DNA from: Hysterangium stoloniferum
Lineage: Eukaryota > Basidiomycota > Agaricomycetes > Hysterangiales > Hysterangiaceae
Assembly (NCBI GenBank): GCA_015178975.1
Contig: WHVD01000009.1
Location: 1,240,001 to 1,304,000, forward strand
Length of the DNA stretch: 64,000 bases
Direction of reading: 5' to 3'
Shown: positions 1 through 10,829 of the stretch, in pieces
How positions within the stretch are numbered: position 1 is the first letter of the stretch
Layout of the letters: each line of letters begins with the position of its first letter
Notes under the pieces: model-generated
What the model saw: the letters and a program-made list of their open reading frames with translations, nothing else
The model's database searches: none
Told to the model about the DNA's origin: nothing
Made by a program: the position numbers and the translations under genes

Positions 1-240
1 TCGACAAGGGATTTTATACTTCGTGTTCATGGACACGTCAGTGAGAGAACCTTTTCTTTCTATCCTTCTGCCGACGTAAGGCAAAGTTCCCGAGTGGTGC
101 AGACGAGTTGTGAACCGTCCGGATTTCTCCTCTATATCGTATATGGAACTTTCCAACACAATGGACATCTTAGTGTCATACACTAACTGACAAAACTGAA
201 ACGAGCGCAGACAATGCCCGAACTAATCTAGAGTTCATCA

Positions 241-620
241 TTACAATAGACAGATACTATAGAGGTACTGTCGGAAAGAGACAATGGCTTGATTTGCGGT
301 TCTTGTACGGGGAGATTTTGCGCTGTGGCTTTTTTTTTCATTTTCAGCCCGGGTCGTAGCTAAACAATATTGCTGTGCCCTCCTGCATTGTCCAGTAAGT
401 AAAACGAAGAGAAGAAATGAATCATTAGCCAACCAAATCAAAGACGAATCATGAAGACAAAACATCTATCGACTTGATGCACTTACTTGTGAGCTCCGAA
501 ATCAAGCTCGGCCTCTTCCACTTTACTTCATTTCCTTCCCATCCATGTTCAATTTCCTCTCTCTTCTCACGCTCGTCGCATTATGAGTAGGCTCCATCTT
601 GGACGACGTCTTCTCAGACC
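241..620. repeat. Partial copy A of a locally repeated block
   Basis: This stretch aligns by eye with about 1430-1810 and about 5740-6450. Shared landmarks are the run around 'gttcttgtac', a T-rich run, 'gcccgggtcgtagc', 'aaaacgaag' and 'aagctcggc'. A shorter relative lies at about 920-1100 (the 'gaagacgaagcgaagcga' part). The copies have diverged by substitutions and small indels, so they are old. ORFs here are short and not shared between copies, so I call no gene in 1-1757. Confidence 0.7.
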
Positions 621-1757
621 AAACGATTCATTTGTCAACTCAACCCAAGAACCGTCCTTCATCACCTTTGTAAACACTGCAGTCATCATAAATCGGTGTT
701 GATGGTGGTTGCTTTTGGGGGCGCTTAGAGGTAAGGCTGTCATTGCCCCTAGTGTCCTAACCATATATGTTCCCACCCTACTATGAGCCGTCACATGGAG
801 ATACATCGTGCATGTTTCGGTTCCCAGGAGGAGGATAAGACGGAAGGCAATGGCCTAGGGGGTGGCATTAGACCGGCAAAAAGTACAGTGGAAAGCACAA
901 CGGGAATTGGAGATAAGGATAACTGGTTCATTTTATGTTCTTGTATAGACTTTTCATGTTCTCTGTCTTTGTTTGCTATTCTTGACCTCAAATCTAACCA
1001 AAAGACTGGTTGTGCTGTAAAGAAGACGAAGCGAAGCGACGCGTTAATCAACCCAATTCAAGCCAAAAGATGAAAAAACAAGCATCAATCGATTATAGGT
1101 ACTGTCATCACGCCCAACGTCTTTCCCGTAGAATTCATCTACTCGACAGCATTCGCACCACGATTTTCTACGGCAACAGACGCCCTCTTTCCACTCATCC
1201 AATTACTGATTGGTCCGGACGGTCCATGTGGCCTGCAGCGGGTGTTCGCGACTGGAATTAAAAGAAAGTCTGGGTCCCGCTTTCTATGCGCAGTGAAACC
1301 AACTGATGAGGGTCCTAGCCGACAATGTGAAAATACTGTGTGTGATGGGGGAGACGAAAGGAAAAGGTGCAGAAGTAGATTCAAAACCGCAGGAAGGTAG
1401 AGTAGGCAGTGCAGTGGGGCGAAAAGGGACAATGGGTTGATTTCCAGTTCTTGTACAGGCACCTTTTGCACTTCAACTTTTTCATTTCATTTTTGGAGCC
1501 CGGATCGTAGCGAAACGATATCGTTATGATGTCTGTAATTGACCTGTAAATAAAACGAAGCGAAGAAGATAAGCATTAGTCAACCCAATTAATGCCAAAC
1601 GGTGAAGAAAACATCTAGCGATTTGACACACCTACTTTGAAATCAAACTCAGCGTCTTCCACTTGGGCTTCATTTCCGTCCCATCCACATTCATTGTTTT
1701 CTCTCAGACTTCCCTTTCTCATCAACAGTCTTCGTACAACCAACGTCCACGGGAGTA

Positions 1758-2156
1758 ATGGCCCTTCTCACACTGGTCGCATTATTGATAGACTTATAGG
1801 ACGACGTCGTCCTACTCTCCCACTCTCCCAATCTCGCCAAACCCAAACTTGTCCGTTCAAAGTCCACCACGATGTCTATTTCCACGAGCCTCATCGAAGA
1901 ATCGCCTACTCAGTGTTCCTTGTGAGCTAACTGATCGAGATTGTACGTCGAGGCATTACAACAGGCTGGATCGGATGTAACGGCGTACGTGGTGGCGGCG
2001 TGAAGAACACCTCGAATGTCGACGAGACTTATTGCTTTGGCGTTTGAGGACAGGGTGCAGGATCCTCTTTTGGAGGCTTATGATCCCATTGAGTGGAAGT
2101 GGCGAGCGAGAGAGATTGTGGTTCTCGACATCCATGGACGGCTGCGGCAACTGTGA
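1758..2156 (+). pseudogene. Decayed copy of the small two-exon gene at 6379-6736
   Basis: The frame matches the better-kept copy at 6379-6736: MSISTSLIEESPTQC, then SRLYVEALQQAG, then TAYVVAA. It has in-frame stops between these blocks, so it reads as a pseudogene. A GT-AG intron of 54 nt (2000-2053) sits exactly where the other copy has one. Exon 2 reads VQDPLLEAYDPIEWKW onward and is longer than in the sister copy before its stop at 2154-2156. I do not recognise the product. The shared intron shows that the copies arose by DNA duplication, not retroposition. Confidence 0.45.
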
Positions 2157-3169
2157 TGCTTGCACCTTTCTGCTTCCTTCTGTCCTTCCCTGGGCTTTTC
2201 GCGGATGACTGCCACCATGGCAGTGAGCTGGAAAACTTTCCTGACGCTGTTCCTGTGGAGATGCTGGGAAGATTAGGAAAACCAACGTATCTTATGAGGT
2301 TTTGCGTATGACTGGGTGGGCGCTGTCGGACACGTTGGGCGACCACCGTAGGATTATTTAGGTTGACAGTCAGAAGATGAGTTTAGTCCGTAAACGTAAG
2401 AAGGATCGAGGAAGAAGTCTTCAGAAGAATTACAATGCTCTGTTTCGGCTGTCATGGTGCAGTGTTTGGCAAGGCGTAGGCTGTGGGCATGGCCTCAACT
2501 CGTCAACATACCATGTCGAATGTGAAGCGCGGTAAAAGTTGTCCAACTACACACATGAAGAAAAAATGGTAGTCAGTTTCATGAGCATGAATTCAACGCC
2601 TCAACAAAACGCAAATCCTGCAGGTCGGCGACTGCCCTGTCGGCAGGGAACTGGAGGTTGCCAGCGTCTGCGTAGATATTGCCGACAGCCATCTGTGCAG
2701 GCCTGATCATGCTGGTGACCCTTGCTGCTGGATTCTATGCAGAGCGCCGTCAGCTTCCTGCCCCAGACACTATCAGTCGGCTGGCTCCAGCCAGGATCGG
2801 GTAAGTCGGCACCTAGTCAGGCCGACAGGCCTGACCAGCATTTTCGGAATTTTGCGACAATTCTACCTGCATACTAGCCAGGTGCTCCCTGCAGACCTTT
2901 AAAGTATGTATGTATCTTTTTAAGTGATAGATAGTTGTATAATAGTTTATGGATTTGAGAAGTTTATTCCCCAACGGTCGATATTGGAGAACAAGTGCAA
3001 GAAGACAAGACTTGAAGTGACAAGAGTAGCAATCTCTTTCTTAAATCATCGTTTGAGCCCATTAAAGACTGAGGAAATCATCCCCCGGATATCATACTTT
3101 GGGTTACGCTTCGAAGAATCTCAAACTACGTCGACGATCATGAGTAAATAGTTAGTCGTATGGAACAGT
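2157..3169. other. Intergenic, no gene seen; duplicated at about 6740-7744
   Basis: There is no convincing reading frame. It holds a short perfect hairpin (GTCAGGCC...GGCCTGAC, about 2817-2836). Similarity to copy 2 continues up to the last exon of the minus-strand gene. Confidence 0.5.
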
Positions 3170-5104
3170 CTAGTCACACGCCCGTCCGTGCTTCTTCAAG
3201 AGGGATAAGTAGTTTGTGTTGGAACTTGGTGACACCCCTACAAATGGAGTCGCAAGCAGACATAGGAGTGAATGCACATCGTCCATCAAAACATTCAACC
3301 TCGTCGCCAAAACATTCAACCTCGTCGCCAACATCCCCTCCTCGGGCATATATACAACCCTCTCAGAAAAGGCCAGGAATTCCTGAAGGGGACGAATTGG
3401 GCTAGCTGCTCGTACTGCCGCGCACGCAATTTCGGGTTCTGGAGATTGTGAAATTAACGACGATGAGCCCCTTATTAGCATCGAGGCGCCATCAAACACT
3501 GAAGTGTCTGATTTCGGGCCCTGAATTAGTATTCTGAAAGCCGAATAATTTTGAGACGACAGGTCCGCGATGGTGTAATTGTGGACTCACTGCAGCATTC
3601 CAACCCCGATGGAAATAATCACATTAATTCGACCAATGTTCTCTGCCATCAATGTGACATCCTGAAATAATGCAGCGAGTGTAGGTAGAATGCACAGATA
3701 ATTGATGTAGCGAAGAAGGTCGGCACATGCAAATGAATCAATCTTGGTCTGTAAAACGTCAAGCGTAATATCCAATAGAGTTCCATAAATGCTGCGGAGC
3801 CAAGGATCCTGTGTGAAACAGCAGGAGAAAATCAATATACGCTGGAGAATCAGTTCCATGTGTCCAGGTTGGTTTCGATCGTATCTGCATATTTCTCATT
3901 TCAGCCATTCTCCAAGAAGAGCAACGGTACAACTTACGACATCATCCAGAATTTGAAATAGTTTTTAATCACATTGAGGTCTTCATGTGACAGGTGCCGT
4001 GCGTCATGCACCTCCTTAACAATGGTGGAAAAACAGTCAGTAATAATAGAATAATTCAAAGTGGTGAGGGTGGCAGCCGATGCGCTACAGAGATATTCGC
4101 CAAGGTGTGATATGAATTTCGAGGCGACAGCATAGCAGCCACCAGGAAGTTGCGACCCGACCAGGGCAGTGTAGAGCATAGGAACCATTTTAGCTGTCTC
4201 ATCCTCGATAAACGCCATGAACTCGATTACATGCGCCATCTCTACTATGACTCTGCCGATCCTCGCTTCTTCGCCAGTACCAAACGAGGATCTCAAGGCT
4301 CTATAGGTCGTCGTAAGAAGCCAACTCGCCCGATATCGTATTTTACGCGGGTAAGATGGTCTTCATTACAGTGATTTCAGCATGCAATGAATGGCCGTCA
4401 TCAGAAGCGAACATGCCTCAAGAGATCCACCCCCTCTTTAACGATTCTGCTCAATTGCCGCACAGTTAGCTGTTTGTTAAGCAGTCTAGTCGTCGTCTTT
4501 TCCTCCTCGCCTGTGTACATGAGCCTTTGGGCAACCCTTTGGTACTCCTCCACACGTCGCGTGTCGAAGAAGCACTTTGCAACCAAAATAGATATCTTGG
4601 TGCCGTACAGTAGCTTCGTCCCGATCCGCTCCATTGCCAGACCACAAAGGAAACCGGGGCCGATTTCGACTTCCGTTGCATTATGAATAACGGGTTCGAT
4701 CCACCTAGTCACGGCGTCTCTCTCAATGTTGGACATGCCTTGCTCAGTCCCTAATGAATCCAGCAAGCCCTGGGGTGGCTCTAGGCAAGTTGGAAAACCA
4801 CGGCACTGATCGAAAAAAAAGTCCGACACATTGGGGTCGATGCTCGACCAAAAGATGAACATACCAGTTGCTCAACCCATGAATCAAGCGCGTCCCTGTT
4901 GATCGGTACATGTTCGTCACGACCTGGTCTGTGGTAACAGAGGCCGTGACCCTCTCTATTACACGCCCATAGCCTCTGGAGTATATCCTGAAAATGACTT
5001 TGGAGGACTGCGATCCGTGGAGATTCCAGGGCAGCAGGCGAGATCAATAGAGGTAACTCTTCGACCTGTTCCCGGTGGCTGAGTACTACCTCGTGGTCAG
5101 ACAT
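3170..5104 (-). CDS. Unrecognised alpha-helical protein, multi-exon
   Basis: I do not recognise the family. The ATG at 5104 opens exon 1 (4865-5104), which begins MSDHEVVLSHREQVEELPLL. A 59-nt GTATGT...CAG intron (4806-4864) follows in phase. Later introns that keep the frame are 3885-3937 (GTAAGT...GCAG) and 3534-3590 (GTGAGT...CAG). The last exon is 3170-3533. The join between the second exon (to about 4401) and the third (about 4340 to 3938) is unresolved: I found no intron that keeps the frame, so there may be a mutation or an unusual splice. The product is about 480-500 residues, mostly helical and leucine/alanine-rich, with no signal peptide and no clear membrane span. A remnant of a tandem paralogue is at 7745-8135, and a piece including intron sequence recurs at 41113-41281. 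Confidence 0.6.
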
Positions 5105-5394
5105 GGGGAACGTGAGATATAGACATGAGGCATGTCACAAAAATGAAAAAGAGAGCCGTTGACAAGGTTCATGAGCCGTCTCCTATTTTTGTGACACACC
5201 GGTCTAAAGTCTGGAAAAGGCCATAAGCTTTAGGCGCCGAGAGTCACAAATCTTATATGATAGCGCTATGACAACTGTAAATACAGAAAATAATACACTA
5301 ATTATAATAAACAAACTGCAAAAGGAAAAGGCTGTGAAGTATGTACAAAACTGATTTGTTCTCTTTTATGAAGGTATATCGACATGCTTGGGAC
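5105..5394 (-). promoter_or_regulatory. Upstream region of the 5104 gene with a 12-bp inverted repeat
   Basis: TGTCACAAAAAT (5133-5144) and its exact reverse complement (5185-5196) face each other 40 bp apart, just upstream of the minus-strand start at 5104. This could be an operator-like site or chance. I saw no gene here, and no clear TATA box in the usual position. Confidence 0.3.
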
Positions 5395-5860
5395 TTTTAA
5401 GCAATACACCGTGTTCACGCAGACATAAGTGAGAGAACCTTTTCTTTCTTTCTATCCTTCCGCCGACGTACCGAATGCTGCGGCGGAAGTGGGCTCTGCC
5501 ATCCTCCGGCTCTTTCACATTTCATTCTTTTATTAAAAAAGAATTAGAATCGGCTATAACACCCTCTTTCCAACACTGGAATGAAAAGACGCTCTGGGTC
5601 CCGCTTTTTATGCACAGTCGAAACCAGCTCATGAGTGTCTTACCGACAAGGTACAAATACCGTGTGTGATGGGCGAGATGAAAGAAGTAGATTCAAAACT
5701 GGGGGAAAGGCAAAGTAGGCAGTGCAGCGGTGCGGAAAGAGACAATGGGTTGATTTCCAGTTCTTGTACAGGTACCTTTTGCGCTGTGGCTTCTCTTTTT
5801 CTTTTTTAGCCCGGGTCGGAGCCAAACAATGTTGTTGTGCCGTCTTTCATTTTCTTGTAA

Positions 5861-6222
5861 CACCGGGATAACCCCCCTCTCCAAAAAATTTCAGGATCCT
5901 TAGTAGAGCCTTATTTTTCTCCAATAGTCATCCATTGAATCCTTATCAGAGTTAAAATTGATTAGGGATCTTTTGAGGATCCTAAAGTTTATTGGATTCT
6001 AAACCCTGCAATCACATGTTAGATCCTTGGCCGATTTTAACTCGGTTATGGATCTTTTAAGAATCCAAAAGTTCGTTGGATTCTAAACCCGCCAATCACA
6101 CGTTGGATCCTTAACCCCACTTTAAATCGGTTAAGGATCCGATGAGTGATTGGCGGAGTTTATATAAAATAAGCCTCTACTGAGGATCCTAAAAATTTTT
6201 GGAGCAAGGGCTTTTCCTGGTG
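5861..6222. mobile_element. MITE-like DNA element, 362 bp, TAA target duplication
   Basis: The ends are long imperfect inverted repeats. The left end reads CACCGGGATAA then CTCCAAAAAATTTCAGGATC; the right end, reverse-complemented, reads CACCAGGAAAA then CTCCAAAAATTTTTAGGATC. The element is flanked by TAA (5858-5860) and TAA (6223-6225). The paralogous site near 1546-1560 reads 'ctgtaaataaaacgaag' with a single TAA and no insert, so it is an empty site. Two diverged direct repeats of about 85 bp fill the centre (about 5960-6046 and 6047-6133). There is no coding capacity. The 3-bp TAA duplication fits PIF/Harbinger-type elements (TWA targets); that assignment is inference. Confidence 0.8.
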
Positions 6223-6378
6223 TAAATAACACGAAGAGAAGAAGTGAAGCATTTGCCAAGCCAATCAAAGCCAAACCATGAAGACAAAACATCTATCGAC
6301 TTAACGGACGTACTTGTAAGCTCCGAAATCAAGCTCGGCGTCTTCCACTCCGACCTCATTTCCTTCCATCCGGATTCA

Positions 6379-6736
6379 ATGTCCTCTCTCCTCTCTTATC
6401 ACGCTCATCGCATTATTAATAGGCTCCATCTAGGACGACGTCTTCCTAGCCTGTCACTCTCCCAATCTCTCCAAATCCAAACTTGTCCCTTCAAAGTCCG
6501 CGACGAGATGTCTATTTCCACGAACCTCGTCGAGGAATCGCTGACCCAGTGTTGCTTACGAGGTAACCGATCGAGATTGTACGTCGAGGGATTACAACAG
6601 GCTGTATCTGTTGTAATGGCGTACGTGGTGGCGGCGTGAACAACGCCTCGAATGTCGATGGGACTGATTGTTGGAGTTTGAGGATAGGGTGCAGGATCCT
6701 GTTGACGAGGCTTATGATCCCGTTCAGTGGAAGTGA
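6379..6736 (+). CDS. Small two-exon gene of unknown function (101 aa)
   Basis: ATG at 6379. Exon 1 is 6379-6635, the intron is 6636-6687 (GTGAAC...ATAG, 52 nt) and exon 2 is 6688-6736. The product starts MSSLLSYHAHRIINRLHLGR and contains SRLYVEGLQQAVSVVMAYVV, ending DEAYDPVQWK. The first about 40 residues are basic and rich in Ser/Leu, so a mitochondrial presequence is possible. The sister copy (1758-2156) shares the intron and much of the protein but has stops. There the last exon reads on past the point where this copy has TGA, so this copy may also be shortened. I recognise no family, and it may not be expressed. Confidence 0.4.
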
Positions 6737-7744
6737 CGAGCAAGAGAACCTCTGGTTGTCGACATCCAGGGGCGGTTGCGGCAACTGTGATGCTTCCTCT
6801 AGATATTCAAAGCAAATGGTATGCCCGTACCCTCTTGTCTTGTTGCATCTGTTGAATCTCCTTATTCTCCTTCCCTGGGCTTTACGCGAGTTTCGACGGG
6901 ACAAAGTGGTTAAACGAAAGCGCTTCTGGGACTTTGTCAACCATGAGCAGGTACTGTGACTGCGACGGGACTGTTGGATATTTTCTTGTTCGGGCGGCAT
7001 GGTGCGTTATTTGGCATAGCTTAGGCTTTCGGCATGGCCTCAACTCGTCAACATACCTTATCGAAAGCGACACGCGATAAGACTTGCTCAAGTACTGAAA
7101 TAAAGGAAAAATGTTAGTCAGTTTCAATGGCATGAATTAAACGCGTCAACCAAACCCCAAATCATATAGGTCGGTGGCCCTATCGGCAGGAAAATGTAGG
7201 CGGTCAGCGTCTGCGCATCTGCGTTGCCCTGGCGGGCAGTGTGACCATTGCTGCAGGATTCTATGCAGAGCGTCGTCTCGCCTGATGCCTGGGTGCCCCA
7301 TACACGACCAGTCGGCTGTCTCAGGACTTCGACTTGGTAACATACTCTTCTTAAACAGGAGTGGATTGGAATCATCAAGAGTTAGATTAGGAATGGGGAT
7401 CGGGAAAACTGGCATCTAGTCAGGCCCGTCGGCCTGGTCAGGATTTTCGCTTTTTTCCGACACTTCTACCGAACCGTACCTTCAAGTTTCTCCGCGTACT
7501 AATTCGGGTCTCCGTGCAGACCTTGTGGGTATGTATTCATTTTTTAAAAGTGATACATCGTCGAATAATAGTATTTGATTAATTTGAAAATTTTATTCCC
7601 CATCGGGGGATTATCTCAGTGTTGTCAGAGAGCAGGTGCAAGAAGGAAAGACTTGAAGCTATAGGAGTAGTAATCTTTTCCTTGAATCATCGTTTGAGCC
7701 CTTTAGAGATTGAAGAAATCATCCTTTGAATATCATACTTTGCA

Positions 7745-8135
7745 TTAGTCTTCGAAGAATCTTAAGTTACGTCGAACATCATTCAGGTAATTGGTAAATA
7801 CGTTAGTCATATGGAACAGTGTCACACGACCGTCCGTGCCTCTCCAAGAGGGATAACTAGTCTGTGTTGAAACTTGGTGAGACCCTACAAACTGCATTGC
7901 AAGCAGATAAAGGAGAGATTGTACTTCGTCCATCAAGTCAGTCACGAATATCTCCTCCCCGGGGATGTATACAACCGTCTGAAAAAATGCCAGGAAGACA
8001 TGAAGGACACAGATCGGACTATCCGCTTGCACGGTCGCGCACACAATTTCCCGGTCTGGAGATTGTGAAATTAACGATGATAAGCCCCTTATTAGCATCA
8101 AGGCGCCATGAAACACTGCAATGTCTGATTTCGGT
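7745..8135 (-). pseudogene. Last-exon remnant of a tandem copy of the 3170-5104 gene
   Basis: The minus frame reads LMLIRGLSSLISQSPDREIV, matching SMLIRGSSSLISQSPEPEI in the complete gene. The similar YMPEEGM/YIPGEEI and MDDVHSLLCLLA/MDEVQSLLYLLA segments follow. No upstream exons are present: at 8136 the DNA changes to gypsy pol. The C-terminal tail is longer than in the sister gene. It is a truncated gene copy. Confidence 0.65.
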
Positions 8136-9150
8136 TAATACTGTCAAGCTTCCCAGAGCTGTTCCAGTCTACAATGTTGATGGAACACTAAATCATGGGG
8201 AATCTATCCAAGAGGAAGTACACTTAACAATGATATTCCAAAACCATACAGAAAAAGTTCACCTTTGCTGCATGTCACCTAGGGGATAAGTCAGCTATCA
8301 TTGGATACACTTGGTTATACCAACACAACCCAGAAATAAATTGGAGGATGGAGGACTTCAGTTTACCAGATGTCCATCTCAGTGTCCTGTAGAGGTCAGG
8401 AGAATTAGGAAAAGGAGGCAGAGAAAGGCAGCAGAATCTCAAAAGAAACTCCCTAGTCTCATTGAGACTGAAGATGATGAAGAAGAGGAAGATGACCAGT
8501 CAGGGGGTTGAAGGCAGTGATAGGATCTGGGCTACAATTATCTATCCTCAAGCTCATGTCAATGCCACTTCTACTGTATATCAGAAGTTGGCAGAAGAGT
8601 CTCATAAACAGGACCAAAAGAACGCCTTTGAGGATTTAGTCCCCAGCTGTTACCACCCATTTAAAGAGGTATTCTCCAAAGATTCCTTTGACAGATTCCC
8701 TGACAGGAAACCCTGGGATCATGCCATTGAATTAAAACCTGGGTCAGAATCTTTCAGAACCAAGCTTTACCCCTTAGCACCAAATGAACAAAAGGAGTTA
8801 GATGTATTTCTGGAAGAGAACCTCAAAAATGGCAGGATCCAACCCTCCAAATCTCCCATGGCATCTCCAGCATTTTTTGTCAAAAAAAAAGGATGGATCC
8901 TTGAGACTGGTTCAGGACTATAGGAAACTGAATGACATAATAATAAAAAATTCCTACCCTGCCACTCATATCTGATATTATTAGCAAATTAAAGAAAGCC
9001 AAATACTTCACCAAACTGGATGTCAGATGGGGTTATAACAATGTCAGGATAAAGAAGGGAGATGAGTGGAAGGTAGCATGTAGGACCAACAGAGGGCTAT
9101 TTGAACCACTAGTCATGTTTTTTGGTCTCACTAATAGCCCTGCCACCTTT
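8136..9150 (+). mobile_element. Ty3/gypsy fossil F1, left part (protease and start of RT)
   Basis: Translation shows the protease-RT linker (LPRAVPVYNVDGTLNHG) and the RT start ([55 protein letters not shown]). These mark an Ty3/gypsy pol on the plus strand. It is an old, broken copy with several breaks and is strikingly poor in CpG. The RT continues at 25956 after the 16.8-kb C1 insertion; the 5-bp duplication CCTTT (9146-9150, 25951-25955) flanks that insertion. No LTR can be paired with it here. Confidence 0.85.
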
Positions 9151-9436
9151 TGTTGAGATTATTTGCACAGTTCTAAATATAACTCTCAGTGAGTGATAAA
9201 CCTTCACTCAGATATGTATTGTTATCTACCTAAATATAACTAAATTAATAGTAAGCAAACTACTACTGTAAGATGAGGGAAATATGCGTACCTCTCAGTG
9301 AGTGATAAACCTTCACTGAGAGGCTACGCGATCGGTCTCCAACATATAGTATCCATAAGTGAAGTGCAACTATGCAGTTGCCCAACACTGCATTCCAGCT
9401 TACAAATGTAGCTTATGTAACACCATTATTTCAACA
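9151..9436 (-). repeat. C1 3' LTR (286 bp)
   Basis: On the plus strand it begins TGTTGAGATTATTTGC and ends TTATTTCAACA. The neighbouring plus sequence 'ccctcccttaag' is the reverse complement of a purine-rich tract (CTTAAGGGAGGG), as expected for the polypurine tract next to the 3' LTR of a minus-strand element. Inside is a perfect 10-bp stem, CTCTCAGTGA...TCACTGAGAG. Confidence 0.85.
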
Positions 9437-9533
9437 CCCTCCCTTAAGTGGAACGTAGTCTGATGAGGTATGAGAACCTTTCAACCTTTGGTCTGGCTAA
9501 CGGCTTTGTTAGCACATCGGCAGAGTTATCGTC

Positions 9534-10353
9534 TGTTAGGATACACACACAGGCCGGGTTTCCGGAGAAACCCGCGGGATATCCGGTAGGACTTGGCTTC
9601 AGCTTATAGGCTGCGCCCTCACTAGATCGTGTTGTCCAATTTCAAACGGATGGACGGGGATCCCGGGGAATCCGGGCGGGGTTCGTGGGTTGTAAGTCGT
9701 AAGTTGGGGGTCGTGGGTCGTGAGTCGAGTTGGTTGAGAGAGATAGATGCGCCGGAGCCCGTGGGCTCCGACTAGTGTGAGCGATGTGAATCGAGTAAGG
9801 TTTTAGAGCGGAAAATATTATTAGATTACTGGGGGGAATCTAAGCTAATTTTCTGACTGGATTGTATGTACAACATCTGCCAGTTTATATAGACCATGGA
9901 ATGCATGACATACCAAATCCAGTAATAACGAAATGAAAACTAACAAAACATGAAACGGGAATAGTAAACACCAAATTGGTGTTAGGAACGGAACGGAACG
10001 GAGCGGAGTCCGAATCGTGACAAAGCATAACCCATAACGGGAAATGGAGTTGGAGTGGAGTCCTAAATCGTGACAGGTCATTTGACTAAAACGGGAACGG
10101 GGCTCGATTAGAGCGGTGACGGGATTCTAAGCGGGGACCGGTGACTGATGTGTGGGACGAAGACGGACATAGACAGAGACGGAGTCTGGGGGAAGTCCGG
10201 TGACTGATATGTGTCATAATGAGGTCGAACGTAACGAGTCTTGATGTAACGGAGTCCGGGCGGGAAATCCTATAAACAGACGATTGGTGCTTGTAGCGCG
10301 TGGGGGCGTACGGGTTAGTGCCCGGAGTCTGGCAGGATTGTCCGGTCGTAACA
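9534..10353. mobile_element. Probable solo LTR (820 bp) inside C1
   Basis: This block separates the C1 RNase H motif HYVSTD from its tail SADVLTKPLARP. It starts TGTTAGG and ends CGTAACA, a TG...CA-type terminus, and is flanked by TCGTC (9529-9533) and TTGTC (10354-10358), which match at 4 of 5 bases. The block is GC-richer than C1, with runs such as 'ggaacggaacggaacgg', and has no coding frame of its own. A solo LTR is the best reading. A DNA transposon is less likely, because I see no terminal inverted repeat beyond the five-base TGTTA/TAACA ends. Confidence 0.6.
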
Positions 10354-10829
10354 TTGTCCGTGGATACATAGTGGATTGATACCAGCTGCTTATTGGTGAC
10401 TTTGTGAATAAAGTGGTATCGAATATTGATGTGCTTGGTGCGTGCATGGAATTCATCATTTTTTACGATTGATATGGCGGATTGATTATCACAATAGATT
10501 GTGATAGCGCAAGTAAGTGGGCGAGCAATCTCGGCTACGAATGCTTGAATCCATAAGGCCTCCTTCATAGTGTGAGTTGCAGCTATATACTCTGCCTCTG
10601 TCATTGATAATGTGACAATAGGTTGTTTCTTTGAGCTCCATGATACGGCACCTCCATCTATGGTAAAGACATAGCCTGAGATCAAGTGTCTATGCTCTTG
10701 TGAGCCCCAGTCTGCGTTGGTGAAGCCCTCAAGTGCATTTTGTGAGTTGTTTTGTTTACCTCCGAATACCAGCCATTGATCTCTTGTCCCTTTTAGGTAT
10801 CTAAGGACCCTTTTTACAGCTTCCCAGTG
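10354..10829 (-). other. C1 RNase H region (copia type)
   Basis: The minus frame reads VSWSSKKQPIVTLSMTEAEY, then IYCDNQSAISIVKNDEFH and RTKHINIRYHFI, the standard Ty1/copia RNase H signatures with TEAEY and the CDN..A acidic motif. It is separated from the C1 RT by the E1 insertion at 10830 and from its own tail by the solo LTR at 9534-10353. It is part of a broken element. Confidence 0.85.

Larger units (their letters stand above)
1250..3533. repeat. Tandem duplication, copy 1 (3' flank and last exon of the 3170-5104 gene)
   Basis: This block is repeated in the same order and orientation at about 5575-8135. Matching landmarks are 'gggtcccgctttctatgc', the pseudogene at 1758-2156, 'ggattctatgcagagcg', a GTCAGGCC/GGCCTGAC hairpin near 2817-2836, and the last exon of the minus-strand gene. 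Copy 1 has a private tandem doubling of a roughly 21-bp unit ('aacattcaacctcgtcgcc') at about 3288-3332, inside the coding exon. The two copies differ throughout, so the duplication is not recent. Confidence 0.75.
5395..8135. repeat. Tandem duplication, copy 2, truncated by gypsy fossil F1
   Basis: Copy 2 of the block starts at 'gtgagagaaccttttctttc' (also at about 41 in copy 1). It runs through the two-exon gene and ends inside the last exon of the helical gene. At 8136 the similarity stops and Ty3/gypsy pol sequence begins, so the rest of the second gene copy is gone or was displaced. Copy 2 carries the MITE-like insertion 5861-6222. Confidence 0.7.

Noticed and set aside
9534-10353. DNA transposon explanation for the insert in the C1 tail
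   Set aside because: Only five terminal bases are inverted (TGTTA/TAACA) and the flanks fit a 5-bp duplication, which suits an LTR better.
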